Positions 1 to 9,561 of a DNA stretch of 64,000 nt are shown here, piece by piece. How positions within the stretch are numbered: the first letter of the stretch is position 1; each line of letters opens with the position of its first letter. Source of the DNA: Ruminobacter amylophilus (GTDB lineage: Bacteria > Pseudomonadota > Gammaproteobacteria > Enterobacterales > Succinivibrionaceae); NCBI RefSeq assembly GCF_900115655.1, contig NZ_FOXF01000004.1, positions 1 to 64,000 of the forward strand, in the 5' to 3' direction. Under the pieces are notes generated by a model. The model did no database searches. It saw nothing but the letters and a program-made list of their open reading frames with translations, and was not told the DNA's origin. A program made the position numbers and the translations under genes.

Positions 1-219
1 ATACCTGAAGGATTTGCGCATGGTTTCTACGTAATGAGTGAAACAGCAGAGTTCGTATATAAATGTACAAACTACTATGACCCTACATCTGAACATTCAA
101 TTTTATGGAACGATCCTGATATCGGTATTAAATGGCCTTTGGCAGATGGAATCAAAATAAATCTTTCTGATAAAGATACCAAAGCATCAGCTTTAAAGGA
201 TGCCGTTCTTTTTGAATAA
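1..219 (+). CDS. rfbC: dTDP-4-dehydrorhamnose 3,5-epimerase, C-terminal part
   Basis: This is the last 72 codons of RmlC/RfbC, open at the left edge of the window. The reading frame starts at base 1 with IPEGFAHGF, the conserved cupin-strand motif of the family. It continues with YKCTNYYDP, the SILWNDPDIGIKWP block and a final LSDKD motif, all typical of the RmlC C-terminus. The enzyme epimerises dTDP-4-keto-6-deoxyglucose at C3 and C5 in dTDP-L-rhamnose synthesis for surface polysaccharide. It is probably the last gene of an rfb cluster lying to the left, since the next gene is on the other strand. The substrate-binding N-terminal half is not visible. Confidence 0.93.
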   Translation: MPEGFAHGFYVMSETAEFVYKCTNYYDPTSEHSILWNDPDIGIKWPLADGIKINLSDKDTKASALKDAVLFE

Positions 220-522
220 TTAAATAATCTGCTCAGTGGTATGAATTTTTATGAGTAATAGTCAGTGATTAATGCTTAATTTGGTATAAGAGAGATTTTT
301 ACGGAGCCAAAATAGCGGCCCTTATCCTTAAAAACGGTTTTTAAACTTAATTTGATACACGTATCCATACTTTTCTGCATGCATACCTGCATTTACCCGA
401 CCGGACTACTCTATAATTAACCGCAGTACACACAGTCAGAACCGGAAAAGGCCACGGCACAGGCCTTAACCAATCTTTTTCTGAACTCCGCGGCTGATTT
501 GTACTTAGGAAACTGTTCCTTT
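220..522. other. intergenic, no gene seen
   Basis: This spacer separates the convergent ends of rfbC and the minus-strand gene that stops at 523. A short AT-rich inverted repeat near 329-345 could end rfbC transcription but is weak. Nothing else is recognisable. Confidence 0.5.
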
Positions 523-1209
523 TTACATTCCTGATATGTTTTTCCCGGAACCGGAATCCAGACGATGTCTTATTGCCAGAATCTGGGCACAGGCATCCGT
601 CATTCTGTTTTTCAGAAGAGTGATGCGCTTCTGACAAGTCATGGCATTAAAGAAACTGTTTATCCAGAAAAACTCGTAAATAATCATCAGTCTGTCAAAA
701 CTGCCGAGACATACGGCCAGTTCCTTCTCCATTGGGGTTTTAATCTGCAGACTGCGTCTGTATCCGCCGGTTGCTGCGGTATTATCCAGAAGGTTCATCA
801 GACCGTTATCCGAAATCAGCTTCTTCATGCGTTCAAGCTCTTCGGCAAATGCCGTACCGAGATCGACAATTCTTTTAAATCCCTTACGGATATTCTCCAG
901 TTCAACGGAAGTGAGTTCCTTTTTCTTAAAAAAGAATAGTACTGACAGTCTGCGCATGCTCCACATGGTTCCCGGCAGCATACGCCCCGCTATCTTCCCG
1001 GCTTCGGCGGAAAGCAGCACCAGTTCGTATTTCTGACTCAGATGACGAAACTGAAGCCGTTCCCCTGTTTCCTGCTTCAGCCTTTTTTCAGGTGATTTTC
1101 CTTCATCTGCTGAACCTGCCGCGACGCCTGCCGGCAGACTCGTGCCATTATTTTTTTTCTGAATACCGTTCCTGACGCTCTTTTCAGGGATCTGCTCTGC
1201 CGACATCAT
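523..1209 (-). CDS. hypothetical helical protein, 228 aa
   Basis: Not recognised. The start is supported by a strong Shine-Dalgarno (GAGGAAGGA, about 1212-1221) just upstream of two tandem ATG codons. The first 50 residues or so are polar and probably disordered. The rest is rich in Leu, Lys and Arg, consistent with amphipathic helices, with a hydrophobic stretch (LSVLFFFKKK) near residue 90. There is no signal peptide and no clear catalytic motif. The gene stands alone, convergent with rfbC and divergent from mepA. It is taken as real because of the ribosome binding site and the long open frame. Confidence 0.6.
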   Translation of the reverse strand: MMSAEQIPEKSVRNGIQKKNNGTSLPAGVAAGSADEGKSPEKRLKQETGERLQFRHLSQKYELVLLSAEAGKIAGRMLPGTMWSMRRLSVLFFFKKKELTSVELENIRKGFKRIVDLGTAFAEELERMKKLISDNGLMNLLDNTAATGGYRRSLQIKTPMEKELAVCLGSFDRLMIIYEFFWINSFFNAMTCQKRITLLKNRMTDACAQILAIRHRLDSGSGKNISGM

Positions 1210-1594
1210 GTTCCTTCCTCATCAAAACTTACAGAATTCATGACGGAACAGTCTGCATGCCTTTTCCCGAACGGATACCTCATAAAACATTAAAATACCG
1301 TCAGGAATTTCCGTCGTCACGGAAATCACGTTTCAGAACAGCCCCTGTCCGGCAGGATTTCAGGGTTTTCGACACAAGATCACATTGTAGCTTCGCCCCA
1401 AAAACAATACACATCATTTCCGGGATTATTGAGATATAATCTAGAGCCGATAAATTGTTTTTCACGGATTCCCTTCTTTAAAAACTGCTGTCACGTAATT
1501 CCGTCAGCACTATCACGGTTATGACGGCGACAGGAATTAAGATCGACAGTTCGGGGAATTTTCTTTTTCTATTTTCAGGCATACAGGATACCAA
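1210..1594. other. divergent intergenic region
   Basis: The spacer between the hypothetical gene (minus) and mepA (plus) must hold both promoters. I see no clear sigma-70 match or operator. A short open frame at 1257-1439 has no ribosome binding site and is not called. Confidence 0.4.
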
Positions 1595-2410
1595 ATGTTT
1601 TTAGCCCCTATCATCATGGCAGCGGCCGTCACCGGAGCACCGGCCGACTGGGCAAGAATGACACATCCGGCAGGAGAGCAGGTTCAGTCAATCGGCGAAT
1701 ACAGCAACGGCTGCATAGCCGGTGCCGTAAGCGCGGATCTTAAAAATCCCTACTATCAGGTTATCAGACAGCAGAACAGACGTTTCTACGGTCACCCGGT
1801 TCTTGTAAGTTACATTGGAGATCTGGCGGACAGGGCTCATGAAGCGGGACTGCCTATCCTTCTGGTCGGAGACATGGCCATGCCGAGAGGCGGACGCTTC
1901 ATAAAAGGCCATGCCAGTCATCAGACCGGTCTCGACGTTGACATCTGGTTCAGAATGGTTAAAAAGCCTCTTGGAAAAAAGGATCTGGAAAAACCATGGG
2001 CTCTTACCATTGTAAAAGACAATTTTCTGGAAACAAACGGTTACTACAGCAAAGACATTTATACCCTGGTAAAGCTTGCAGCCACGGATGATCGCGTCGC
2101 CAGAATCTTTATAAATCCGGCCATTAAAAACCAGCTGTGCAGAGACACTCCTGAAGAAGAACGCGGATGGCTACACAAAATTCGCCCGTGGTGGGGGCAT
2201 ACCGCTCACATTCACGTAAGACTCGAATGTCCTGAAGGAGCCGATTCCTGTGTCAAGCAGGCCCCTATTCCTGAAGGAGACGGCTGCGGAACCGAGCTTC
2301 AGAGCTGGCTTGATGAAATCAGACATCCTAAGAAGAAGGACACCAAACCTAAGCCAAAGGTCAAAAAGATCGTACCTGAGCAGTGTATACAGTTACTGCA
2401 GATGAACTAG
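1595..2410 (+). CDS. mepA: penicillin-insensitive murein DD-endopeptidase MepA
   Basis: LAS-type zinc peptidase that cuts D-Ala-mDAP crosslinks in peptidoglycan in the periplasm. The sequence follows E. coli MepA along its whole length: QSIGEYSNGCIAGA near the N-terminus, GHASHQTGLDVDIW holding zinc ligands His109 and Asp116, the HTAHIHVRL segment with His202, His205 and His207, and GDGCGTELQSW near the C-terminus. Length (271 aa) is typical. The ATG is preceded by AGGATACCAA. The predicted export signal (residues 1-17) is short and lacks the usual basic residue, so export efficiency or the exact start is open. The C-terminus is Lys/Pro-rich. A hairpin terminator follows at 2493. Confidence 0.95.
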   Translation: MFLAPIIMAAAVTGAPADWARMTHPAGEQVQSIGEYSNGCIAGAVSADLKNPYYQVIRQQNRRFYGHPVLVSYIGDLADRAHEAGLPILLVGDMAMPRGGRFIKGHASHQTGLDVDIWFRMVKKPLGKKDLEKPWALTIVKDNFLETNGYYSKDIYTLVKLAATDDRVARIFINPAIKNQLCRDTPEEERGWLHKIRPWWGHTAHIHVRLECPEGADSCVKQAPIPEGDGCGTELQSWLDEIRHPKKKDTKPKPKVKKIVPEQCIQLLQMN

Positions 2411-2492
2411 CGGGGACTGCAGCCCGGTGTGTTTTTCCGCCGTCGGTATTTCACGGAAATCACCGCATTTTTTCAGTTGCCCGATAAACATG

Positions 2493-2524
2493 AAAGCCTG
2501 TCATGATATATCATGACAGGCTTT
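2493..2524. terminator. bidirectional terminator, mepA / 2571 gene
   Basis: A 14-bp perfect inverted repeat (AAAGCCTGTCATGA / TCATGACAGGCTTT) around a TATA loop sits between two convergent genes. It has flanking A and T residues on both sides. Confidence 0.8.
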
Positions 2525-2570
2525 CCCTATTACGAAACATGGTTCCTTCGTGACAGGAAACCGTTTAATC

Positions 2571-3290
2571 CTAGTCAAAGAGAATAGGCATTCTCTTCTT
2601 GAGGTATTTGGCCAGCTGCTCACTCTTGATGGAAATCTGCAGATGGGTTGCGGTATCATCAACGGACCAGTCAAGAAGTCTTATCATATCAAGGGAAAGC
2701 TCCTTTTCCTTGATGGTATTCTTGATGGCAGGAGTCAGATCAACGATGTATTCCTTGGAATTGAACTCACTCTTGCTTACGTTGATTCCCGGAATGGCCT
2801 TGTTTATGGCGGAAATTTCCAGTCCGGTCACCATCATGCCGATTTTAATCATGTTGCGGATAAACCATGAGGTATCAGGCATTTCCCATGAATTAAGCAT
2901 AAATGCCAGCTTGAAGGTATCCCTGTTCAGAATGATTTCACGAACGGAAAGATCCAGAATGATTTTTCCAAGCTTTACGTGCTCCGCCACCAGCTTGATC
3001 TTGTTGATGCTGGAGGTTGAAACCTGCAGGCTGTTCAGAACTTTCGGAATCTTGATGTCAGACACGTACTCGTTAACCAGTTCGGTCGGCACTACAAAAC
3101 GGCCGAAAACCATATCCTCAAATCTCTGAGCCTTCCAAATTTCCTTACCCAGCTTTTTCAGGTCGCTGAATTCGGCACTTACCTGGGACTGAGCATCCTT
3201 CACTCTTAACTCATAGCGCTGATGAATACCATCCACCACGTTAGAATCAAACATGGTTCCATTGTTGGGATTGTAGTATTTCTCTGACAT
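2571..3290 (-). CDS. hypothetical cytoplasmic protein, 239 aa
   Basis: Not recognised. The start ATG follows AAGAGG at normal spacing. The protein has no signal peptide or membrane segment and looks alpha/beta, alternating charged and hydrophobic residues with many Lys and Ile. No metal-binding or nucleotide-binding motif is visible. It is convergent with mepA, shares its terminator, and is followed upstream by its own spacer from ddh, so it is probably monocistronic. No function is proposed. Confidence 0.65.
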   Translation of the reverse strand: MSEKYYNPNNGTMFDSNVVDGIHQRYELRVKDAQSQVSAEFSDLKKLGKEIWKAQRFEDMVFGRFVVPTELVNEYVSDIKIPKVLNSLQVSTSSINKIKLVAEHVKLGKIILDLSVREIILNRDTFKLAFMLNSWEMPDTSWFIRNMIKIGMMVTGLEISAINKAIPGINVSKSEFNSKEYIVDLTPAIKNTIKEKELSLDMIRLLDWSVDDTATHLQISIKSEQLAKYLKKRMPILFD

Positions 3291-3560
3291 TTAAGCCTCT
3301 TACTTATTCTTATTCTCCGTCATGCCTCTTTAATCTATCCCGAACGCCGCCCCGGAAAACTCCGGCCGGCACCGCACGGCGGAATACCACTTTACTACGG
3401 TTCATTATAACCTATCTGCATTCTTTTTGTAAAAACATGTCAGGCGTCTTAACCGTGAATGTGTGCTTTCTCAAGATTGCACCATTCCATATGGATAAAA
3501 AACCGCCGATTCCGCCGGAAAAGCCACCTGAAAACATCATACAGGTATTTTTCAGGGACA

Positions 3561-3596
3561 AAAAAACCGGCTGTCGGAATAAAACCAGCAGCCGGT
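3561..3596 (-). terminator. terminator of ddh
   Basis: Stem CCGGCTG (3567-3573) pairs with CAGCCGG (3589-3595). A run of six A on the plus strand becomes the U-run in the minus-strand transcript. Confidence 0.75.
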
Positions 3597-3625
3597 ATTC
3601 TGTCAGAACTGACTCAGGTCAGACA

Positions 3626-4597
3626 TTAGAGCATGTGAGCTCTTAATTCTTCACCGCTTAACGGGCTTAAGTATGAAGGAGCAACGTCAAATACGGTGAG
3701 ACAGCCGGTCTTGCCTTCAGCGTGTAATCTGTAAGAGGCACGTGCATAGGCAACGAGTACGCTTGAAGTGAATTCCGGGTTTGAATCAAGCTTTAAGCTG
3801 TATTCGATAACGTGGGTCTTGTCACCGGTAGAGCCTGAACGGATTACGAAACCGCCGTGAGCGATACCGCTGTGATCTCTTACGAATTCTTCTTCAGAAA
3901 TGAAGTGAACGATGGTATCGTAGTCAGAGAAGTAGTTAGGCATGGTCTTGATTTCGTTTTCAACGTAAGCTGCATCAGCACCTTCCTGAAGAACAACGAA
4001 ACATTCACGTAAGTGCTTCTGACGGGTGGTTAATTCAGGATTTGAACCGCTGCGTACTGCTGCAAGAGCTTCTTCCTTAGGAATGGTGTACTGCTTAGCG
4101 TTCTTAACACCCTTGATTCTTCTTACTGCATCAGAGTGCCCCTGGCTTACGCCCTTACCCCAGAAGGTGTAATCCTTGCCGTTTGGTAAAATTGCGTTTG
4201 CATAAGCACGGTTTAATGAGAATAAACCCGGATCCCAGCCTACTGAAATCATACCGAGGGTACCGTTGGCACGTGCGGCAGCATCAACGTTTGCAAAGTG
4301 TTCAGGGATACGTGCGTGGGTATCGAAGCTGTCGATTACGTTGAATAACTTAGCAAGTTCCGGAGTCTGCTGAGGTAAATCAGTAGCACTGCCGCCACAG
4401 ATAATCATAACGTCAATCTTGTCCTTCCATTCAGCAACCTGTGAAGCGCTTACTACAGGTGCACCGCATGCAACCTGAACTGAAGATGGATCTCTGCGGG
4501 TGAATACTGCTGCGATTTCCATGTCTGGATTAAGCTTAACAGCCTTTTCAATGCCTCTGCCAAGATTACCGTAACCATAAATACCAAGTCTAATCAT
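3626..4597 (-). CDS. ddh: meso-diaminopimelate D-dehydrogenase
   Basis: NADPH-dependent enzyme that makes meso-diaminopimelate in one step from tetrahydrodipicolinate and ammonia, bypassing the four-step succinylase route; EC 1.4.1.16. The N-terminal Rossmann motif GIYGYGNLGRG is followed by FTRRDP, the IDSFDTHARIPEH segment and SVGWDPGLFS, all hallmarks of the Ddh family. Length of 323 aa is normal. The start has AAGGAGTC at good spacing. Codons are strongly biased (CGT, GAA), suggesting high expression. It is monocistronic with its own terminator. dapE of the succinylase route is also in this window (36959-38116). Confidence 0.95.
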   Translation of the reverse strand: MIRLGIYGYGNLGRGIEKAVKLNPDMEIAAVFTRRDPSSVQVACGAPVVSASQVAEWKDKIDVMIICGGSATDLPQQTPELAKLFNVIDSFDTHARIPEHFANVDAAARANGTLGMISVGWDPGLFSLNRAYANAILPNGKDYTFWGKGVSQGHSDAVRRIKGVKNAKQYTIPKEEALAAVRSGSNPELTTRQKHLRECFVVLQEGADAAYVENEIKTMPNYFSDYDTIVHFISEEEFVRDHSGIAHGGFVIRSGSTGDKTHVIEYSLKLDSNPEFTSSVLVAYARASYRLHAEGKTGCLTVFDVAPSYLSPLSGEELRAHML

Positions 4598-4983
4598 TTT
4601 TGACTCCTTACTTTAATGTATTTGTAAATTTGAAATGATCCTTAACAAAACATGTGGACATTTTAGATCAATATTTCGCGTTTCTGAATAAAAAAAATCA
4701 ATAAATTCAAATATTTTTTTGAATTTCCCACTTTTTGTGCATTAAAAAATATCAATTAGCCATAACTAACTAAAAACGTGCAGAATCCTGTCTTTTTCGT
4801 GCATCTTTTTTGAGCGTTTTTCGGCGGTTTTTCGGAAATTTTTCATTTTCTGCATTTTTCATGAAGTTTTTTTTAATTTTCCCCGTTCTTTAACCTGACA
4901 TCCGGAGGGGCATAACCTTTTCCGCAGAGTGTCATCCGTCCCCGGCCGTGATTTTCCGCAGGAAGATGCGCATTCCCGTGCAC
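4598..4983. other. AT-rich leader region of ddh
   Basis: Spacer carrying the ddh promoter on the minus strand. TTGTTA (about 4633-4638, reverse strand) followed at about 17 bp by a TACAAA-like element is a possible but weak sigma-70 promoter. Runs of T and A are frequent. No gene is seen. Confidence 0.4.
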
Positions 4984-5024
4984 AAAAAAATCCCGTTACC
5001 GGCAAATCATACCTGATAACGGGA
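4984..5024 (-). terminator. terminator of dolP
   Basis: CCCGTTA (4992-4998) pairs with TAACGGG (5017-5023). Seven A precede it on the plus strand, giving a U-run in the minus transcript. Confidence 0.75.
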
Positions 5025-5043
5025 CTGATGCTTATCTTAAGCC

Positions 5044-5955
5044 CTACTCAATGATGAACATGTCACTTGAGCTGTCGGAGGCTGATGCTGAAGGAACCGG
5101 ATCTACGGATACGTTCTCTTCAAGCAGGTCATATACCGGTTTAGGCTGATGTGCGCTGTCGGTTGCCGGAGCGGAATTCAGGTGAGTTATCGGAGCAGAT
5201 GCTGATGATGCAGCCGGCGCAGCAGTAGCAGCCGGTGACACGGGCTGTTCCATGATAGTTGAATCCTCCTGAAAAACCGGAGTATCGGCAGCAGGTGCGG
5301 TAACTGCAGGAGCTGCGGATGAAGCTGAAGAGGCAGGAACATCCCCTGCTCCCACAACGGCAGCCTGGCCCCTTTCGTTGAGGTATTCAAAAATCTTGAC
5401 AACCTTCTTAACCCCGTCAATGCCCCTGACCACGTTAACGGCTCTGTTGGCTTCAGAATGGTTAACCAGACCGATGAGATAAACCACCCTGTTTTCGGTG
5501 ATAACCTTGAATCTGCCTGAATTGATTTCCTGACCGAAAAGCAGCTGGGTCTTGACCTTGGTGGTAATCCAGGTATCGGTTGAGCGGTCAGACATGCTCA
5601 GAGGCTCAATCATTTCGATTCTGTTGACAATCTTTCTTACCTCAGGAATGGTCTTAACCCTGGAAACGATGTATTCAATGTATTCCTTGTCACGGCACTG
5701 ACCGGTCAGAAGAACAATACCGTTCACGGAAGTGGCATCCAGCTTGGAAGCCTCGTAAATTTCACGATTATTTGAAAGATATTTGTTACTCTTGTGCTCT
5801 ATGGCTTCATCGTCAACCATGGTTCCCACGGTTCTGCTGTCCGCCGCCACCACGGCACCGGCCCCTATGGCACTGCCGGCAAGAAGCGCGGTACAGCCGC
5901 TTGCGGTCACGGCCGTAAAAACTCCGAGCATAAGCAGAGAAGCAATTCTGTTCAT
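5044..5955 (-). CDS. dolP: BON-domain outer-membrane lipoprotein DolP-like, extended C-terminus
   Basis: Two-BON-domain lipoprotein of the DolP (YraP) family, which in E. coli sits at the inner face of the outer membrane and supports outer-membrane integrity. The signal peptide ends in a lipobox TASGC with Cys21 as the lipidated residue. The SRTVGTMVDDEAIE block, BON1 (about 55-115) and BON2 starting at DTWITTKVKTQLL (about 127-195) match DolP closely. E. coli DolP ends soon after BON2. Here about 100 extra residues follow, rich in Ala, Ser, Pro and Thr, likely disordered. A strong GGGGGA ribosome site precedes the ATG. The gene is monocistronic. Confidence 0.9.
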   Translation of the reverse strand: MNRIASLLMLGVFTAVTASGCTALLAGSAIGAGAVVAADSRTVGTMVDDEAIEHKSNKYLSNNREIYEASKLDATSVNGIVLLTGQCRDKEYIEYIVSRVKTIPEVRKIVNRIEMIEPLSMSDRSTDTWITTKVKTQLLFGQEINSGRFKVITENRVVYLIGLVNHSEANRAVNVVRGIDGVKKVVKIFEYLNERGQAAVVGAGDVPASSASSAAPAVTAPAADTPVFQEDSTIMEQPVSPAATAAPAASSASAPITHLNSAPATDSAHQPKPVYDLLEENVSVDPVPSASASDSSSDMFIIE

Positions 5956-6249
5956 ATAATCCCCCTAATAGTAATCAGTTAAGCTCCCATCCGAGCGTTT
6001 TTCATATTCATTTATGTATTACGGACAGGCAATATTAAGCTTAGACAGGCAGATATGCATCAGGTTCTGCCGAATAAGTCGAACTCTATCACACTGTCAT
6101 TTTTTTGGCAATAAACGAACTATACGTATATTCTGCCGTATAGTGTACATTTATTGTCGGATACTGTGACTTAAAGAATGAGAATTCCGGGAAAACGGGG
6201 ATGTTTCCGCACTTTATCCGAAAAATTCCATTCTGAACCGAACACGCAG

Positions 6250-6310
6250 AAAAAAGCCGGTTTCAGCTTCATGACGCACCGATGCGGCACATCCTCAGCT
6301 GAAACCGGCC
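6250..6310 (-). terminator. terminator of the Sel1 lipoprotein gene
   Basis: GCCGGTTTCAGCT (6256-6268) pairs with AGCTGAAACCGGC (6297-6309), a 13-bp perfect stem with a 28-nt loop. An A-run on the plus side supplies the U-run. Confidence 0.75.
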
Positions 6311-6328
6311 TGACTTTACAGAAATACC

Positions 6329-8407
6329 CTAATTACCGGTTAGAGGTGTCTGAGAACACATGCTTTTCACTGAAGAGTATTTTGATTCCAGATAATCTCT
6401 GGATGTCTTAACCTTTGACAGGGCGAGAGATGCTTCATTTATACCATGATCACGGGCACCGTACATCAGCCAGGCGAACCCCTCATCTGAATTACCCACT
6501 GAAGCATAATATTTCAATCCAAGAAACATTATGGATTCAGCGTGTCCCTGACAGGCGCTCTTTGTCAGCAGAGGCTCTATTTCACTTCTCATTTCATCAG
6601 GAAGTGTCTTACTGCTGAAAATAAGGGCAGCCTCAAGATATCTGGCGTCGATACTGCCTCTGGCAATGGCCTTTTCGTACCATTCTGACGCATAAACGTC
6701 ATTCTTCTGAACCCCCTGACCGCGCTCATACATGATTCCCAGGAATGTCTGGGCATAGCTGCTCTGCTTGGCTATCTTCATGAAGGTTTCCCTGGCTTCA
6801 TCGTATTTACCCTGAATGTAATACATGCGACCGAGATTCTCGGCTCCCACAGTATGCCCAAGGTCTGCTGCCATTTTGAAGAACTTCTCAGCCTCAGGAT
6901 AATTATGCAGTTCAAAATAAATATCGGCGGCACGGGCAGCTGCTTCAGCGGCATTGATATCTTCAGATGAAGCAACCATTCTGTACCATGCGAGAGCCGA
7001 CTCAGCATCACCGACCTCGTCATAGGCACTGGCCAGAGGGAACAGGGCTTCGGCCACCCCGCCGTTTACGGCCTTCTTGAGATACAGAATGGATTCGTTG
7101 ACGTTTCTCTCCACGCCCATTCCGTAGAAAAGAAGTTCACCGTACTGAAAAGCTGCAGGAGCATAATCAGACTTGGCCAGATTCTCAAAAATCACCAGGG
7201 CTTCATTGCCGTTGAGACTTGCACCTCTGCCGTCCTGAATCATCATGGCCTTTCTGAAAAGGGCATCCCTGTTTCCTGCCTCTGCGGCCTGATTGATGTA
7301 CTCAAAGCCTTTTTCGCTGTCTTTCTTGGTACCTACGCCGTCAGCATACATGACACCGATAAGATAGGCGGCTTCAACATCGTTAGGAGAAACCTCTATG
7401 GCTCTTCTGGCGAAACTGAAAGCCTCATTTTCATCCTTGTTAACTCCGATGCCTTCAAGATAGATTCTTGACAGGGCGACCAGAGCCCTGTTGGAACCGG
7501 CACTCTGAGCCATGCGGACGTAGTGTACCGCTTCCTTAACATCCCTGTTCTGACCGTAGAGACCGTTAAAATAGATTTCATAAAGTTCATATGCGGCATC
7601 AGGATAATTGGTCTTTCTGAGGAATTCCTTCATTCCTGCAATACCCTTTGCAGAAACCTCAGGATTCTTGTTCATCACCATAACCTTCAGCTCAAGAAAC
7701 TGAGCTTCGAGATCATTGGTTCTTGAAGAATACTTCTTTATCAGCATCCCGGCCTTGTCAAGGTCAATCACTGTACCGAGGCCTTCCATGTAACATTTTG
7801 CCAGAAGCATGTCTGACTCGCGGGAAGGATGGTCATGCTGTTCCTGATAAACCAGACGGAAAACCGATTCCAGCTCATCACGATGAACCAGATTATCAAG
7901 ATAGATTCTGGCAAGTGGAATACGGGCCCTGAAATCCCTGTTCTGCACGGCCATTTCATAGTTCTGAACAGCCTTCTCGTAATCCTTTTTCTTGAAGTAG
8001 TATTCTCCGAGAGGATAGTAGGCATTGGAATTGGTTTTGTTCTTTGCGATGGCTTCCTTTAAAAGCTCCGCACCGCGATCCATGTTTTCCTGATTTTTGG
8101 TATCATTTATAAGGAATATGCCGTTGATGATGTTATAATCATTCGGCCTGCTGGTTCTGAACTTTTCAGCGTAGTTTCTGGCGCTGACGATATTGTTGTT
8201 TCCCAGCTCGTAATAAGCCATGTACAGAGCGGCATCAACCGATCCCGCATCCACAGCTTCCCTGTACATTTCTATTAACTTTTCCTGAGGAACTTCTCCA
8301 CTGGTCTCCGCGACCCTGCACTTCATAAACAAATCGTTCGGATCATCACCGCACGCACTTAGTCCCAGACAGACTGAGAGACCAACAGCAAGACATAACT
8401 TATTCAC
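6329..8407 (-). CDS. Sel1-repeat lipoprotein
   Basis: A long array of Sel1/TPR-like helical repeats in an exported lipoprotein. The open frame begins with a TTG at 8422, but GTG at 8407 has GAGGA eight bases upstream and gives a clean lipoprotein signal (MNKLCLAVGLSVCLGLSAC), so that start is preferred (692 aa). After the lipidated Cys, most of the protein consists of about 36-residue repeats with the pattern A..LG..Y..G.G...D...A..Y...A, for example around YLEGIGVNKDENEA and YADGVGTKKDSEKG. Such proteins usually scaffold protein contacts in the envelope. The exact role is unknown. It has its own terminator and no operon partner. Confidence 0.8.
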   Translation of the reverse strand: MNKLCLAVGLSVCLGLSACGDDPNDLFMKCRVAETSGEVPQEKLIEMYREAVDAGSVDAALYMAYYELGNNNIVSARNYAEKFRTSRPNDYNIINGIFLINDTKNQENMDRGAELLKEAIAKNKTNSNAYYPLGEYYFKKKDYEKAVQNYEMAVQNRDFRARIPLARIYLDNLVHRDELESVFRLVYQEQHDHPSRESDMLLAKCYMEGLGTVIDLDKAGMLIKKYSSRTNDLEAQFLELKVMVMNKNPEVSAKGIAGMKEFLRKTNYPDAAYELYEIYFNGLYGQNRDVKEAVHYVRMAQSAGSNRALVALSRIYLEGIGVNKDENEAFSFARRAIEVSPNDVEAAYLIGVMYADGVGTKKDSEKGFEYINQAAEAGNRDALFRKAMMIQDGRGASLNGNEALVIFENLAKSDYAPAAFQYGELLFYGMGVERNVNESILYLKKAVNGGVAEALFPLASAYDEVGDAESALAWYRMVASSEDINAAEAAARAADIYFELHNYPEAEKFFKMAADLGHTVGAENLGRMYYIQGKYDEARETFMKIAKQSSYAQTFLGIMYERGQGVQKNDVYASEWYEKAIARGSIDARYLEAALIFSSKTLPDEMRSEIEPLLTKSACQGHAESIMFLGLKYYASVGNSDEGFAWLMYGARDHGINEASLALSKVKTSRDYLESKYSSVKSMCSQTPLTGN

Positions 8408-8639
8408 TGCCAATATCCTCAACTAAAATTCTCTATCTTCTATTTTCTTATATCTTTTATAAAGCATTATTTACAGATGCACTAATTATACAAAAAAAAA
8501 CACATGATACAGCTAAAACCTCATACTTTATGTTCATTATGCTGATTGTGTATTATTTCTCACCGCAATAACACATTTTATGAGCAGTTCTGAAGCCTCA
8601 GGAGACGGTACAGGCATACGGATGACGACGAAAAACGAA

Positions 8640-8669
8640 AAAAGCCGTCACTCTGAAAAATGACGGCTT
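8640..8669 (-). terminator. terminator of the 8742-9221 gene
   Basis: AAGCCGTCA (8642-8650) pairs with TGACGGCTT (8661-8669), with an A-rich plus-strand flank. Confidence 0.75.
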
Positions 8670-8741
8670 CCACGTATTACTGAAATTATCCTGACGTACT
8701 GCCGGCCCTCTGCGTCTTCAGGGCTGTTCCGCTACCTGTCA

Positions 8742-9221
8742 TCAGAGACTGTAGGTCTTTACAAAACGGGAAACCTCGCGATTTCCGTAATTTCTGAAAT
8801 CACCCCTGCCGTCACCGATGCCGTTGGATTCTCTGATCACCACGTCATAGAACATCAGACCGTTATTCAGTCCGGTGTCGCTGCTGTTGCCGATGTATCT
8901 GCCGTCACGCTCAAAATAGCTGACAGTGCCGTCAGCCGAACTCATGGCGTAACCGACAGGTTTTCCTTCGGCATTGAAATAATCTGTTCTTCCCGCTTCA
9001 TTCTTTACCGCTGAACCGATCTGCTCCCTGTCAGCATTAAAAAACAGCTCATTACCCGCATCATTCTTCTTCATGGTAACAATAAGCTTACCTTCGGAAA
9101 AAATCTGTTTACGTCCGAGTAAATCCGTCTGTACCTCGTAATTTGCCCCGTATGCCACTGATGCCAGATTCCATAAAAGCATCACGGCGGAAATCTTTAA
9201 TAGTGTTTTTCTTATATGCAT
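8742..9221 (-). CDS. small exported protein with FN(A/S)(D/E)G-type repeats
   Basis: Not assigned to a family. A Sec-type signal peptide ends near ANY at about residue 25 (WNLASVAYGA). The mature part carries four or five short beta-like repeats of about 20-22 residues, each with an aromatic residue followed by N/D, A/E and G: LIVTMKKND, FFNADREQIG, YFNAEGKPVG, YFERDGRYIG. These resemble WG- or YD-type beta-hairpin repeats. There are no cysteines or catalytic motif. The ribosome binding site is weak. Monocistronic with its own terminator; probably a periplasmic or surface protein. Confidence 0.65.
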   Translation of the reverse strand: MHIRKTLLKISAVMLLWNLASVAYGANYEVQTDLLGRKQIFSEGKLIVTMKKNDAGNELFFNADREQIGSAVKNEAGRTDYFNAEGKPVGYAMSSADGTVSYFERDGRYIGNSSDTGLNNGLMFYDVVIRESNGIGDGRGDFRNYGNREVSRFVKTYSL

Positions 9222-9509
9222 TCTAATTATTATCTTCGTTATTATCCTGGCGGATTCGATATATCGGGCCGAGCCTCCTGCTGCAGCACAAATCCATCAC
9301 CAGTGTCTGAAATTTTAATAAATAACCGCGTATAAAAAAAATAAAGAGATCTAAATAAATCAAAATATTGAGTGATCCGGATAACAGATCCGTAAAATTC
9401 TGCAAAGGTTTTCATAAAATGATGTTATGGGCGAAACATCTGTCGCCCATCACTCCGGAAAACGCCGCATTTCCAATCCCTGACCGCATTCATCTCCGGG
9501 ATGCCGAAA

Positions 9510-9542
9510 AACAGGAAAGGGGATGCAGTGCATCCCCTTTCC
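9510..9542 (-). terminator. terminator of the chemoreceptor gene
   Basis: GGAAAGGGGATG (9514-9525) pairs perfectly with CATCCCCTTTCC (9531-9542) around a 5-nt loop. Five A just upstream give the U-run. Confidence 0.8.
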
Positions 9543-9561
9543 GCTTTAAACCGTATAAGGT

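Noticed and set aside
347-637. 96-codon minus-strand open frame
   Set aside because: It overlaps the 3' end of the better supported 523-1209 gene in another frame, has no ribosome site and looks like shuffled sequence.
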